From: Taudactylus pleione
Lineage: Eukaryota; Chordata; Amphibia; Anura; Myobatrachidae
NCBI GenBank assembly: GCA_031769625.1
Contig: JAUIMM010000483.1
Coordinates: forward strand, 3,369,501 to 3,433,500
Length of the DNA: 64,000 nt
Direction of reading: 5' to 3'
In this document: positions 48,146-58,661 of the stretch, piece after piece
Layout: each line of letters begins with the position of its first letter
How positions within the stretch are numbered: the first letter of the stretch is position 1
Position numbers and translations under genes: made by a program
Notes under the pieces: generated by a model
What the model was told of the DNA's origin: nothing
Databases searched by the model: none
What the model saw: the letters and a program-made list of their open reading frames with translations, nothing else

Positions 48146-48153
48146 TGACGTCA
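48146..48153. promoter_or_regulatory. CRE palindrome in a CpG-rich divergent promoter
   Basis: TGACGTCA, the full cAMP-response element, lies at the left edge of a CpG-rich block (about 48140-48520). The block also has an ATGGCGGCG (YY1-like) string at about 48327 and CACGTG at 48407-48412. No TATA box is obvious. Its position between the - strand sdr42e1 and a + strand first exon suggests a shared divergent promoter. The site calls are by motif only. Confidence 0.55.
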
Positions 48154-48437
48154 CGCTGCCCTCTGACCCCGGCTCCCCCTCAGGTGAGTGATATACGGGT
48201 ACTACTATTACCTTTCTCCTGACCAGCCAGGGGTGGGTGCTATGCTGAACCTCCTCTCCCCCTCTGTGCCTCCGCACCGCACCGTACTCCTTACGGCTTA
48301 TGTATGTACTAAGTTCCGTACAGCAGCATGGCGGCGCTCAAGTAATATATACTCGCCGGCTGTTGCCTGGGGCGACACGGTGAAGCCCTGCGTGCTGACG
48401 TTGAGACACGTGACAGCAGGAGCAGCAGCTGCAGACC

Positions 48438-48510
48438 ATGGCGGGGAAACTGAAGCCCGGGGAGCTGAGGGACGTGCTGGAGGCGCTGAGCGGCGCGGCC
48501 CGGGACCTGG
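48438..48510 (+). CDS. First coding exon of an unrecognised gene
   Basis: An ATG in good context (cagaccATGG) opens a frame reading MAGKLKPGELRDVLEALSGA then ARDL, ending CCTGG before gtactg. The 73-bp segment is GC- and CpG-rich like a vertebrate first exon and follows a promoter-like block. The predicted N terminus is hydrophilic and likely helical (KLKPGELRDVLEAL). I do not recognise the protein. It does not match HSD17B2 or MPHOSPH6, the neighbours I would expect from mammals, as I remember their N termini. No second exon was found in the window, so the rest must lie far downstream. Confidence 0.5.
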
Positions 48511-48654
48511 GTACTGTCATATCATATCACATGCCCCTGGGGACAACAAGGCCCAGCGTGACCTGCCAGCATATAGTAGTGATCCCTACACTCTGATAGC
48601 TTTATGTAACTTTCCTGAGCACATTTCCTCGGTGATTGGGTGCTGCGATGTGGT

Positions 48655-49740
48655 GATAGGGTGCTGAGGTGATGGGGCGCTCGGACTGGGGAGCTGAGAC
48701 CTGATCGGGTGCTGAGGTGACTGGGGAGCTGAGAGGTGACTGGGGTGCTGAGGTGATTGATGAGCTGAGACATGACGGGAAGCTGAGGTGACTGGGAAGC
48801 TGAGATGTGACTGGGGAGCTGAGGTGACTGGGGAGCTGAGAGGATTGATGAGCTGAGACATGACGGGAAGCTGAGGTGACTGGGAAGCTGAGATGTGACT
48901 GGGGAGCTGAGGTGACTGGGGAGCTGAGGTGACTGGGGAGCTGAGAGGATTGATGAGCTGAGACATGACGGGAAGCTGAGGTGACTGGGAAGCTGAGATG
49001 TGACTGGGGAGCTGAGGTGACTGGGGAGCTGAGGTGACTGGGGAGCTGAGAGGATTGATGAGCTGAGACATGACTGGATGCTGAGGTGACTGGATGCTGA
49101 GGTGACTGGATGCTGAGGTGACTGGGTGCTGAGGTGATTGGGGAGCTGAGACGTGACTGGGGAGCTAAGATGTGACTGGGTGCTGAGGTGACTGTAGAGC
49201 GGAGACGTGACTGGGTGCTGGGGTGCTGAGGTGATTGATGAGCTGAGACATGACGGGATGCTGAGGTGACTGAGAAGCTGAGATGTGATGGGGTGTTGAG
49301 GTGACTGGGGAGCTGAGATCTGACGGGGTGCTGAGGTGGCAGGGCGCTCAGAGTGGGTGCTGTGGTGATGGGGAGCTGAGACTTGACTGAGCGCTGAGGT
49401 TATTGGGGAGCTGAGACGTGACTGGGTGCTAATGTGACGGGGCGCTCAGACTCGGTGCTGTGGTGATGGGGAGCTGAGACGTGACGGGGTGCTGAGGTGA
49501 CTGGGGAGCTGAGAGGTGACTGGGTGCTAATGTGACGGGGCGCTCAGACTGGGTGCTGTGGTGATGGGGAGCTGAGACGTGACGGGGTGCTGTGGTGATT
49601 GGGAGCAGAGATGTGACTGGATGCTGAGGGTGATGGGACGCTCAGACTGGATGCTGTGGTGACGGGGAGCTGAGATGTGACTGGGTGCTGTGGTGATGGG
49701 GCGCTCAGTCTGGATGCCGTGGTGATGGGACACTGGTGAC
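48655..49740 (+). repeat. Minisatellite of gctgaggtgactgg-type units
   Basis: It is made of short units such as gggagctgaggtgact and ggatgctgaggtgactg. A longer period is visible between about 48760 and 49075, where gattgatgagctgagacatg then acgggaagctgaggtgac recurs three times. It begins about 150 bp after the candidate first exon, so it would be in intron 1. Open frames of up to 161 codons on the - strand (SQLPITTAPS-like) are repeat artefacts. Confidence 0.93.
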
Positions 49741-50016
49741 AAGGTATTGAGATGTAATTTATATATCTTAAGTAGTAGTTGAACTTTCAGTGCTCCCTAC
49801 ACAGCATGCTGAGGTAACAGTAAGGCCTCTGGGCACCTGCTGTGAGCCATATTCAGAGTTATTCGTATATATGTAAATTTCCAGGTGCGACTCCCTAACC
49901 CTGCTGTCCCTGGTTTAGATGAAACTGGATTATTGACCATCGATGGTGGAGTTCTGATTGTTCTCTGTCATCAACAGCAGGGGCACAGCGATAATTTAAA
50001 AAAAAAAAAAAAAATT
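49741..50016 (+). other. Unassigned sequence
   Basis: No gene or recognisable repeat apart from an A-run at about 49997-50015 that precedes the next fold-back element. Confidence 0.5.
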
Positions 50017-50480
50017 GCCAGTGCACTGGGCATGGAGCTTAGCCACAACCCCTGATGCATTGTTTAACCCCTCCCTGACTGGTCTGCCATCTGTGTAAAA
50101 CAAGCAGGAATGACTGCCTGTCCATTATTTCAAGCCATCAGTGCTAAGCACTGATGGTACCATTGATGGAGACCATCAATATTTAACCCTCTGATGGCCA
50201 TACCTCGACCGTATTGCGACTGGAGGCGTATTCTTGGAGTGGATTTTCAAAAATGTAAAAATAAAATAACCATACGCAAAGGAAACGCCTTAAAGTTAAT
50301 TACCGGATCGAGCTGATAATAAGTACACAAGTGGATTGATGCATCTGCAGGGCTTACTGATGCAGCCCATAAATATAAAAAACATTCCTACGACTGCACT
50401 TCCTTCCCAGCCCTGGACTCGGCCTCTTAGTTGGACACCGTCTCTAGTCACGTGGGGCTAAGCTCCATGCCCAGTGCGGC
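50017..50480. mobile_element. 464-bp element with 26-bp inverted ends
   Basis: gccagtgcactgggcatgga and gcttagcca at the left mirror gtggggctaagctccatgcc and cagtgcggc at the right. A further short palindrome around ccatcagtgctaagcactga lies inside. No coding content. It abuts the 5' side of the DIRS-related region. Confidence 0.65.
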
Positions 50481-50573
50481 TAGCGGTGACCCCAGATGTT
50501 TCGGACCATGGCCGGATTCAAGGGGAGCAGGTAAGCAGCGGGGGTTCCGCGGTGGGTCCCTGCTGAGAACATA

Positions 50574-51113
50574 GGGCCTGATTCAGACCCACTCACAAGC
50601 GGCTGTCCGCTCGCAAGTGGGTCGATGGTGTGCACTGCGCATGCGCACGACGGCGGGAGCTCCGTCATGCGCATGCACCAGACGCGACGAGCGAAGGACT
50701 TTCCTTCGCTCGTTGTATCTGATCAAAGGGGGCGTGCTGTTGATGTTGATTGACAGCACGCCCCCTTTGGTGGGCGTGCCGGGGGCGTGCCTCCCAGACG
50801 GAGGCGTTCCCAAGGAAACGCCTACCGTCAGAAGCCGGCCCACTGACATCACTAGTGATGTCAGTGGGAGTGATTTTGGCTCTGATAGAGCCAAAATCAC
50901 TCCGGGCCTTGCGGTTGAGAAACTCAACTGCAGGCTCCGGCTCACAGTGGCGATGGTCAAGACCATCGCGACCATCAACCTGCACGCTCGTATAGGCTGC
51001 GGGTGGTGACCCACAGCTATACGAGCGTCCAGGAGGACGCTCCATAATTATGGAGGACGGCCCTCATTCAGAGCGTGCGCTCTGCTCAGAGCGTCCGGCT
51101 CTGAATGAGGGCC
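50574..51113 (+). mobile_element. Multi-hairpin MITE, copy 4, with ATA target duplication
   Basis: This full-length 540-bp copy starts gggcctgattcagaccca and ends ctgaatgagggcc, with ATA on both sides (50571-50573 and 51114-51116). The hairpin order is as at 58113-58661. Several substitutions disrupt pairing slightly (tgttgatgttgattgaca in hairpin 4). It probably sits within the 5' part of the DIRS-like element, since sequence on both sides is GC-rich and unrelated to its own family. Overlapping open frames of 126-143 codons on both strands are palindrome by-products. Confidence 0.92.
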
Positions 51114-51736
51114 ATAGTCCTCAGTCCCCAGGCAGGGGGCTCCCTGGGGACTGGCTGCAGCGTGGAGCCAGGTACTAATCTGCGCTTCCACTATCCTCCT
51201 GGGACAGCGGGCCGCAGCTGAGCGGCAAGCGCTGCAGTGTCCCAGGGGTTAATTGCATGCCAGGGAAGCATGCCTTCCCTGTATACAGCCGGCGCCTCCC
51301 CCGCTGCACAGAGCCCTCTCTGCGCTGCCGATTGGTCCTGTGGCAGCGCTCCTCCCCCAGGCCGGCCTCCTCTCTGCTCTTCGGTGGCCATCTTTGCATG
51401 GTGAACGCTGCTGTAGCTGCTGATCGGTGGCATCGCGGTCTGGGTCCCCCAGCATACCTCTCCTCCGTGGCTTAAGGTCAATGTATGCAGCGCTGTGTCC
51501 TACCAGACTCTGTGTGTGTGTAGTTGAGAAACAGTGCTGATAGTGCAGGGATTGATTTCTTCTGCATTGTATGTGACTTTTGCTAGCGACTGCTGCCTGT
51601 ACTTTCACTTTCTACTGTCAGCCATTTTACTGTCCCTGCTCTTACTCTGCTAAAGCCCTTGCGGTGCGGTGATTGCAGGGTGGTTCTCCCACTATACTAA
51701 CAAGTATCAGTGAGAGGGGTCACATACTTACCATCA

Positions 51737-53036
51737 TGTCTGAGAGTGAATTTCCTCTCCAGCTTTTGTGTACTAAGTGCAATGTACCAATAGCGGAGGG
51801 GCTATGTCGGCAGTGTTATTTATTGGCGCGGCACGGCTCCGGTACAGGAACCTCCCTGGGCTTGTTTCGCTAAGGCGCTTACAACCTTAGTGGGCCAGTT
51901 AGCTCCGCCACCTGCGTTTTCCCAGATGGGATTGTCCCAGTAGTCAGTGGTGTCGTCACCCATGCAGGGTTTCCCGAGACAACTGATGGTACCCCACAGT
52001 CTCCCTATTTCCCCTCCCCAGGCTTCACATGAGCCTGCATGGGTTAATTCACTGACAAATTCAGTACAGCATTTGTCGGAAGTGTTACAGGGGGAGTCTG
52101 TGTTGCGGCCACATAAGTGGCCTGTGGCGTCTGTCTGCTCCTTATGAGGATGACGACGTGATGTCCGATGATGGGGAGATTCTGGATCTATCTGACCAAG
52201 AAGAGTCGGGCGCTACGTCAAAGGTTTATATTCCTGGCCTTATTCGGGCAGCCCGCACGGCTTTAGTTATTGAGGATGATGATCCTCCGGTGTCCAAGTC
52301 CAAATATGCCTTTTTCAAGGATATTAAGGGTGACGCCACAGTGTTTCCTCTTTCGGGTCAGTTAGTAGACCATTTAGAGGAGGCGTGGAAACACCCCGGA
52401 AAACGGTATCAGCCTCAGAGGCGCTTAGCCGTGGCTTATCCGTTTGCTGACAAATATTTTTCTAAGTGGGAATACCCTCCACAGGTGGATTCTCATGTGA
52501 CACGCCTAGTCCGAAGTGCCACTTTGCCCATGCCTTCCATGTCCTCCTTGAAGGATGCTACGGACCGCAAGGTGGGAATCTGCCTAAAGTCCATTTATTC
52601 TCTGGGGGGCGGGGGAGGGGGTCGGCGTCCAGACCATCTATGGCCGTGTGTTAGGTAGCCAGAGCTATGGAGAGCTGGGCTTATGGTTTGGAGGCGTTTT
52701 TTGGACTCTGACTGTTCTGCTGAACAGGCCAAGTTGGTGGGCAATCTCCGGGATTTGGCCACTTACATCAATGAAGCGGCCTTGGATATCAGTATCCTCA
52801 CCTCTAGGTTTTCTTCTGCAGCTGTTGCTGCTCGTCGCACCTTATGGTTGCGATCTTGGAAAGCGGACGCTGATTCCAAAAAGGGCTTAGAAGCTTTGCC
52901 TTTTAATGGAGAAGTCCTATTTGGTCCGGATCTGGACAAAATCGTAGCTACGCTGGCAGCAGCCAAATCTGCATGTCTCCCGTCTGCTGCGGTCCCTTCA
53001 AGTTCTGGTACGTCGGCCTTACAGGGCTCAGGGTAG
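51737..53036 (+). pseudogene. DIRS gag-like region (broken)
   Basis: The first part (from about 51737) has a CxxC...CxxCY segment (CTKCNVPIAEGLCRQCYLLA) resembling a zinc ribbon or knuckle and then changes frame. The middle frame (52158-52658) is acidic then conserved-looking (DGEILDLSDQEESG, KYAFFKDIKG, ADKYFSKWEYPPQVD, VTRLVRSATLPMPSMSSLKD). It is interrupted by TAG at 52656 and resumes in the same frame at about 52683 with SCLPSAAVPSSSGTSA at its end. DIRS ORF1 proteins have this capsid-like, poorly conserved make-up. Confidence 0.7.
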
Positions 53037-55058
53037 GCCTAAAGCACAGTCTTTTCCCCGTCAAGCTGTGCCCAAGAAATCGGCCAAGCCCAGGAAACAG
53101 GCCTGGAGTACCAGACGTCCGGCCCCTAAGTCAGATGACAAACCTGCGGCCTGACAGTCCGGGCCTCCCTTTGGGGGATCCCAAAGTGGGAGGCCGTCTG
53201 CTTCAGTTCGCCAAGGGTTGGTCGATAACCACGACAGACATTTGGGTTCACGAGGTGGTTTCTCACGGGTATGCCCTCTCCTTTCGGCACAGGCCCCCAT
53301 CGCGGTTCTTCACCACAGGCCTTTCATTAGACTGGAACAAAGCCTTGGAACTGCGGAAGGTTTTGCACAGTATGCTCCAGGCTGGAGTTATAGTGCCTGT
53401 TCCATTCTCCCAGAGGGGCCAGGTTTTCTATTCCAATCTATTTTTGGCGCAGAAACCCAATGGGTCGTACCGTCCAATACTCAACCTCAAGGCCCTCAAC
53501 AAGTCCTTGAGGGTGCCTCGGTTTCGGATGGAGACCCTACGGTCCATCATTCTGGCGCTGGAACCTGGGGATTACATGGTGTCATTGGACATCCAGGACG
53601 CTTACCTGCATGTCCCTATTCTTTTGCACCATCAGCAGTTCCTCAGGTTTGCAATCTGCAACAATCACTTCCAGTTCCGGGCGCTACCTTTTGGCCTGGC
53701 GACAGCACCACGAGTGTTCACCAAGGTCATGGCGGTCATGGCGCTCACCTGCGGATGCAGGGAGTCCGCATGTTACCGTATCTGGACGACCTTCTGTTGG
53801 TGGCAGGGTCTCCAGAGCTCCTTCTACGCTATTTTGACCTGACTATTGCAGTGCTGCAACGTCACGGCTGGTTGATAAACTGACAAAAGTCCACCCTGAT
53901 CCCGTCTCAGAGGATTCTGCACCTTGGGGCCTTGTTGGACTCCAGGCAGCAGCAAATCTTTGTGACGGTGGAAAAGATCTCTGCTTTGCAGTTGAGGGTG
54001 CACAGTTGTCTACAGTGTTGCCGAGTGTCTCTGCACTCGGCGATGAGGTTGCTGGGCTCCATGGTGTCAGTATTCGACATGGTGGAATATGCCCAGTTTC
54101 ACTCCAGACCTCTGCAGCAATTGATCCTGTCCATATGGAATGGACTGCCTCAGAGTCTAAAGTCCCAGATGATGGTGCTCACTCCGAAGGTTCGCCTGTC
54201 TCTAGCCTGGTGGTTGCAGATGACCCACCTCAACAAGGGTCGCCCATTTTGGGTGGCGAACTGGGTCCTGTTAACAACGGACGCCAGTCTTCGGGGCTGG
54301 GGAGCTGTCACGGGTCCACACTTGTTCCAGGGCAGGTGGACTCAGGCCGAAAAGGAGCTTCCAATAAAATTTTGGAACTCCGCGCGGTTTTCAATGCTCT
54401 CCAGCAGGTACATCGGGTTCTCCAAGGTCATCCCGTGCAGGTCCAGTTGGACAACGCCACCACCGTGGCCTACATAAATCGACAAGGAGGAACCCGAAGT
54501 CTGGCGGCACTTGCAGAGGTGTCCCGCATCCTGGTCTGGGCGGAGCGCAATCTCCCGGCTATATCGGCTGTATTCATCCCGGGAGTCCTCAACTGGGAAG
54601 CGGATTTTCTCAGTCGGCAGGATGTACATCCGGGAGAATGGTCTTTGCACCAGGACGTCTTTCAACTTCTGGTGGACAGGTGGGGTCTTCCAGAGATGGA
54701 CCTCATGGCGTCACGGCACAACAGCAAGTTGCCTGTGTACGGGTCTCGAACAAGAGACGAAAAGGCATCTCTGGTGGATGCTCTGTCCGTCCAGTGGACG
54801 TTCCAGTTTGCCTATCTCTTTCCTCTGTTTTCCCTTCTTCTGCGGGTAATCCGGAAATTCAAACAGGAAGGGGGTACACTCCTGTTGATAGCTCCCGAGT
54901 GGCCCAGGCGGCACTGGTTCTTGGACCTTCAGAGTCTGTCCGTGGACATTCCTTTGCGGTTGCCGCTGCGACCGGACCTGCTATCACAGGGTCCTTGTCT
55001 TCACCCGGACCTGACTTGGCTGTCTTTGACGGCGTGGCTGTTGAGACGGCCATGTTAA
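53037..55058 (+). pseudogene. DIRS reverse transcriptase and RNase H (broken)
   Basis: RT motifs in order are VFYSNLFLAQKPNGSYRPIL, NLKALNKSLRVPRFRMETLR, DYMVSLDIQDAYLHVPI, FQFRALPFGLATAPRVF and the catalytic box YLDD (codons at 53779-53790). RNase H shows LLTTDASLRGWGAV, ELRAVFNALQQV, VQLDNATTVAYINRQGG and NWEADFLSRQ. A conserved DIRS-type C-terminal block follows (WGLPEMDLMASRHNSKLPVY). The coding path needs a frame change at about 53745 just before YLDD, meets TGA at 53881-53883, and changes frame again near 54360. I describe the breaks only; no repaired protein is implied. Confidence 0.88.
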
Positions 55059-55082
55059 GGTCCAGGGGTTTTTCCCAGCTTT

Positions 55083-56075
55083 GTGGTGCAAACCATGCTA
55101 AGAGCTCGGAAGCCATCCTCTGCAAGGATATACCATCGTGTGTGGCATACGTTCTTCCAGTGGTGTCGACCGAGAGGTGATGCCCCTCGGGAGTTCCCTC
55201 TGTCTAGAGTGTTGGCTTCCCTACAGGCGGGGCTAGACCATGGGCTTCGCCTTGCTTTCCTGAAGGTGCTGGTGTACGCCATGTCAATTTGGTTCCATCG
55301 TAGGATTGCTGTGCTCCCTGATGTGCGCACCTTTATGCAAGGTGTTCTTCGCATTCAGCCACCTTTTGTTCCATCGGTGGCTCCTTGGGATTTGGCTGTG
55401 GTCATGAGAGCTCTCCAGGGACCGCCGTTTGAACCACTGGGCTCAGTGGACCTTAAATGGCTTACAGCTAAAACAATATTCCTTCTGGCCATTGCTTCGG
55501 CCAGAAGTGTTTCTGACTTAGGGGCTCTCTCCTGTAGACCCCCTTTTCTGATTTTTCATAGGAACAGGGCGGTGCTGCACACTCGTCCTGGACTCCTTCC
55601 GAAAGTTGTTTCAAGTTTCCACATCAGCGAGGAAATAGTTGTGCCGGCTTTTAACTCACCTGATCTTTCAGTGGGTGAGGCCACTTTGGACGTTGTGCGG
55701 GCCTTAAGGATTTATGTTGACCGCACTTCTTCTTTTAGGAAGTCAGACGCCTTGTTTGTCCTCTATGGCTTCCGTAAAAAGGGTTGGCCTGCTTCAAAGC
55801 AAACTTTGGCAGGTTGGATTCGTATGCCTATTTCATAAGCTTATCTTCATGAAGGCCTTCCGGTTCCTTCCTCTGTGAGGGCACATTCCACTAAGTCTGT
55901 GGGTCCTTTGGGGGCAGCTCAACGTGGTGCCTCTGCAGTCCAGATCTGCAAGGCTGCCACATGGTCCTCTGTCCATACCTTTGTGAGGTATTACGCTTTT
56001 GACACCTTTGCCTCTCAGGATGCTTCCTTCGGGCGGCGGATTCTCCTTTCAGCACAGGAGCGTCCCCACCCTTGA
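55083..56075 (+). pseudogene. DIRS tyrosine recombinase (in-frame stop)
   Basis: The N-terminal core-binding part (KPSSARIYHRVWHTFFQWCR) is followed by the catalytic domain with FLLAIASARSVSDLGAL (first catalytic Arg). It meets TAA at 55836-55838 and continues in the same frame with VRAHSTKSVGPLGA, AVQICKAATWSSVHTFVRYY and AFDTF. The HxxR box reads H-S-T-K, with K in place of the second catalytic Arg, and the nucleophile Tyr is in VRYYAFD (55989-55994). The stop and the Arg-to-Lys change indicate an inactive copy. Confidence 0.85.
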
Positions 56076-56136
56076 AGGATACTGCTTTGGGACGTCTCCA
56101 AGGTATCCTGTGGATACCCTATGGACCCTGATGTAG

Positions 56137-56538
56137 AAAATATGAGATATGGTAAGAACTTACCTTTGTTATATCTATTTCTACGAGGTCCATAGGATTC
56201 CACAGGACTCCCGCCCTGTCGCACCTGTACTGCAGATGGGCTTTTATCTGGTCACCGGTTTTTCCGTCTCCTTCTGGTGAGAATGTGTTTCTTGTGTGTT
56301 GCAGATCTTTCTTCTCTCTCTTTCCTCTCCTCCGACCTGGGGCTTATTACGTAACTGATTTGCCTTGGCTCGGGGGCGGGGTATAGGAGGGTGACCCCAG
56401 TGCACCCTGGGACGCTGAAAAAACTTAACCCTGTGGTGCCCGTGACCGACGTCATCACCCATACCCCAAGGTATCCTGTGGAAACCTATGGACCTCGTAG
56501 AAATAGAGATAACAAAGGTAAGTTCTTACCATATTTCT
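56137..56538. repeat. Inverted complementary ends of the DIRS-like element
   Basis: tatggtaagaacttaccttt, then atttctacgaggtccatagg and ttccacagga at 56137-56211, are the reverse complement of 56469-56538. A smaller pair (ggtatcctgtgga near 56102 with tccacaggac near 56202) adds a second level. The 260 bp between contain a ccccagtgcaccctggg-like palindrome. Confidence 0.85.
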
Positions 56539-56545
56539 TATTGTT

Positions 56546-58112
56546 ATCATTCTTCATCTTTTATAGACTAGTATCTCAGTTTGGTGTCCCCCCCCCCCGA
56601 TTTATATGGAATTTATATAAACCAGCAAGCTTCGGATATTTACAGTCAGGGCCGAATGTAATAGCCTGCGATTTATGGGAGGTGGCGCGATTCCGCCGTG
56701 AGAGTCGGTAAATTTAAAGGTGCATATTCAGTTGCCCGAGTTTTGTTTTTTGTTCTTTTCCCCAAACCTATTCAATTAACTACAAGAATTTGTATGGGAA
56801 TTACCACAGGTTTTTTCTTGCAGCTTCAGAGTAGGTGCAAAGTTGGGAAAAATAGTTGTTTTAAGATAAAAATGTTAAGACTCGTTCAGAACCCCTGGGA
56901 CAACCCCCCCCCCACCCCCCTGCCAATGATCAAATGGTCAAATAGAATATTTTAATTAGCTTAATTGCCTAATAGTTACATGTCCTTATTGGGGTGAAAT
57001 TCTTCAAAATGCAGTGGGTAAAAAGATGTGGGACAGGTATTTGAGGGTTTTTTTATTGATGGAACAGGTGTTTTAAATGGAATCAGTATGAATGACCGCC
57101 GGAAGACCGGCAGGAGTGACGATCCCGACAGGGGATTAAGGTAAGTAAAACTAACCCTCATGGGTGAATAAACCTAACCTCCCCCCCAAGTTCCTGCAGC
57201 CTCAACCTAAGTCTCCCGGGGGGGGGGGGTGCCTAACCCTAACCCCCCCTTCCCCTAGCCTAACCCCCAGGGGGGGGGGTGCCTAGTCCCACCCGGGAGC
57301 CCCTAACCTAAAACCCACGGCTGTCCACGCCCGCCCCCTGGCTTACCTTCGTTCGGTATGCCGGGCGTCTGCTTCCGGCGTAGGGATAATGATAGGTGTC
57401 GGGATTTCGACGCCTATCATTAGACCCCAGCCGGGATTTGACAGTCGGGAAGCCGGCGGTCGGCATTTCGACCGTCTGCTTCCTGACTGCACCCCTTTCA
57501 AACATTGCAGGTGGGAGCTACAGGTTTGTTTTTGTTTATAAAGCGGTTTCAAATGACTCAAATCAATTTTTATCAGTTTTTTGCACAGCATCTATTTTTT
57601 CACTGCTATTAAAAATGCTCAAATCGGCCATTGAAACATTTTAAAAGTGCAAAATCTTTTTCTTTGGGACAGTCATAGACACCTATAATGAATTACCCTC
57701 CTAAAAATCTAAAATAAATTATAAAAAAATATATTTTAACCTTTTTGCATTGTATGCCCTCTTTGTGTGAGTCATTAACTAGATCTTTTGAATTAAGCCT
57801 TTCTTTTTTTTTTTTTTTTACGGTGAGGATCGCCTTTGAAAAACAAGATTGTGAATTTTGCACAAACGTTATGAAATATTTTTAGTTTTAAATACACTTA
57901 GTAAACCAAAGGTTGTTACCTATTAACCAGTGTAATATTGAGGGTGGAAACCGGGAAGTCTCTGGCTGCACTTACCACTTTCCTATAGTGATACAGGTGG
58001 AGTCTCCCATATCCAAATATTCCGAAATACGGAATATTTTTAGCATGACCGAGATAGTGAAACCTTTGTTTTCTGATGGTTCAGTGTACGCAAACTTTGT
58101 TTAAGGCACCAA
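56546..58112. other. Gene-free stretch downstream of the DIRS-like element
   Basis: It holds a family T element (57079-57496) and a T-run at about 57808-57822. A C-run lies near 56906-56918. Nothing else is recognisable. It would be intronic if the 48438 gene extends beyond the window. Confidence 0.55.
57079..57496 (+). mobile_element. Family T element, copy 5
   Basis: It begins ggaatcagtatgaatgaccg, continues ccggaagaccggcaggagtg, has a cctaaccctaacccccc-type core, and ends with gtcgggaagccggcggtcgg and a downstream complementary cgtctgcttcctgactg. A gataggtgtcgggatttcga / cgcctatcatta hairpin lies before the end. Same orientation as the 45149-45680 copy. Confidence 0.8.
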
Positions 58113-58661
58113 GGGCCTGATTCAGACCCACTCGCGAGCGGCTGTCCGCTCGCAAGTGGGTCGATGTTCTGGACTGAGCATGCGCACAACGGAGGGAGCT
58201 CCGTCGTGCGCATGCGCCAGACGCGACGAGCGAAGGAAAGTCCTTCGCTCGTTGTGTCCGATCAAAGGGGGCGTGCTGTCAATGTTGATTGACAGCACGC
58301 CCCCTTTGGTAAGCGTGCCGGGGGCGTGCCTCCCTGACGGGGGCGTTCCCACGGGAACGCCTCCCGTCAAAAGCCGGCCCACTGACATCACTAGTGATGT
58401 CAGTGGGAGTGATTTTGGCTCTGATAGAGCCAAAATCACTCAGGAGCTTGCGGTTGAAAACCTCAACCGCAGGCTCCGTCTCGCAATTTCGATGGTTGCG
58501 ATGGTCTCGACCATCGCGGCCATCAAAATGCACGCTCGTATAGCCTGTGGGTGGTGACCCACAGCTATACGAGCGTCCAGAAGGACGCTCCATTTTCATG
58601 GAGGCCAGCCCTCATTCAGAGCGTGCGCTCTGCTCAGAGCGTACGGCTCTGAATGAGGGCC
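58113..58661 (+). mobile_element. Multi-hairpin MITE, copy 5 (reference copy), with CAA target duplication
   Basis: This is the best-preserved copy, 549 bp, with CAA at 58110-58112 and 58662-58664. Termini gggcctgattcaga and tctgaatgagggcc are imperfect inverted repeats. Between them about twelve hairpins follow with almost no spacer: stem 1 cgagcgg/ccgctcg, 2 gcatgcgcac/gtgcgcatgc, 3 acgagcgaagga/tccttcgctcgt, 4 at 58264-58307 (20-bp stem, gttg loop), 5 ggcgttccc/gggaacgcc, 6 a 30-bp perfect palindrome at 58378-58407, 7 at 58408-58440 (15-bp stem) starting at the very next base, 8 gcggttga/tcaaccgc, 9 gcgatggt/accatcgc, 10 ctcgtatag/ctatacgag with an inner gtgggt/acccac, 11 a short ctccat/atggag, 12 ccctcattcagagc/gctctgaatgaggg. 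No coding sequence. Confidence 0.95.

Larger units (their letters stand above)
51114..56545 (+). mobile_element. DIRS-like tyrosine-recombinase retrotransposon, defective
   Basis: The order is a gag-like region, then reverse transcriptase and RNase H, then a tyrosine recombinase, then complex inverted terminal sequence. This is the DIRS order and lacks LTRs and a DDE integrase. At the 3' end a segment of about 68 bp (56137-56210) is the inverted copy of 56469-56538, as expected for DIRS internal and terminal complementary regions. No matching left inverted terminus was found, so the left edge is uncertain and may lie before 50574 with a MITE inserted. Stops and frame changes in all three coding regions make it inactive. 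Confidence 0.88.

Noticed and set aside
48586..49071. 161-codon - strand open frame with SQLPSHISAPQSPQ-type repeats
   Set aside because: It is a direct product of the minisatellite and has no independent support.
50583..51045. Overlapping open frames of 126-143 codons on both strands, repeated at 1-338, 17066-17359 and 58122-58599
   Set aside because: They lie in the multi-hairpin MITE. Palindromes give similar frames on both strands, and the hypothetical peptides are shared only because the element is repeated.
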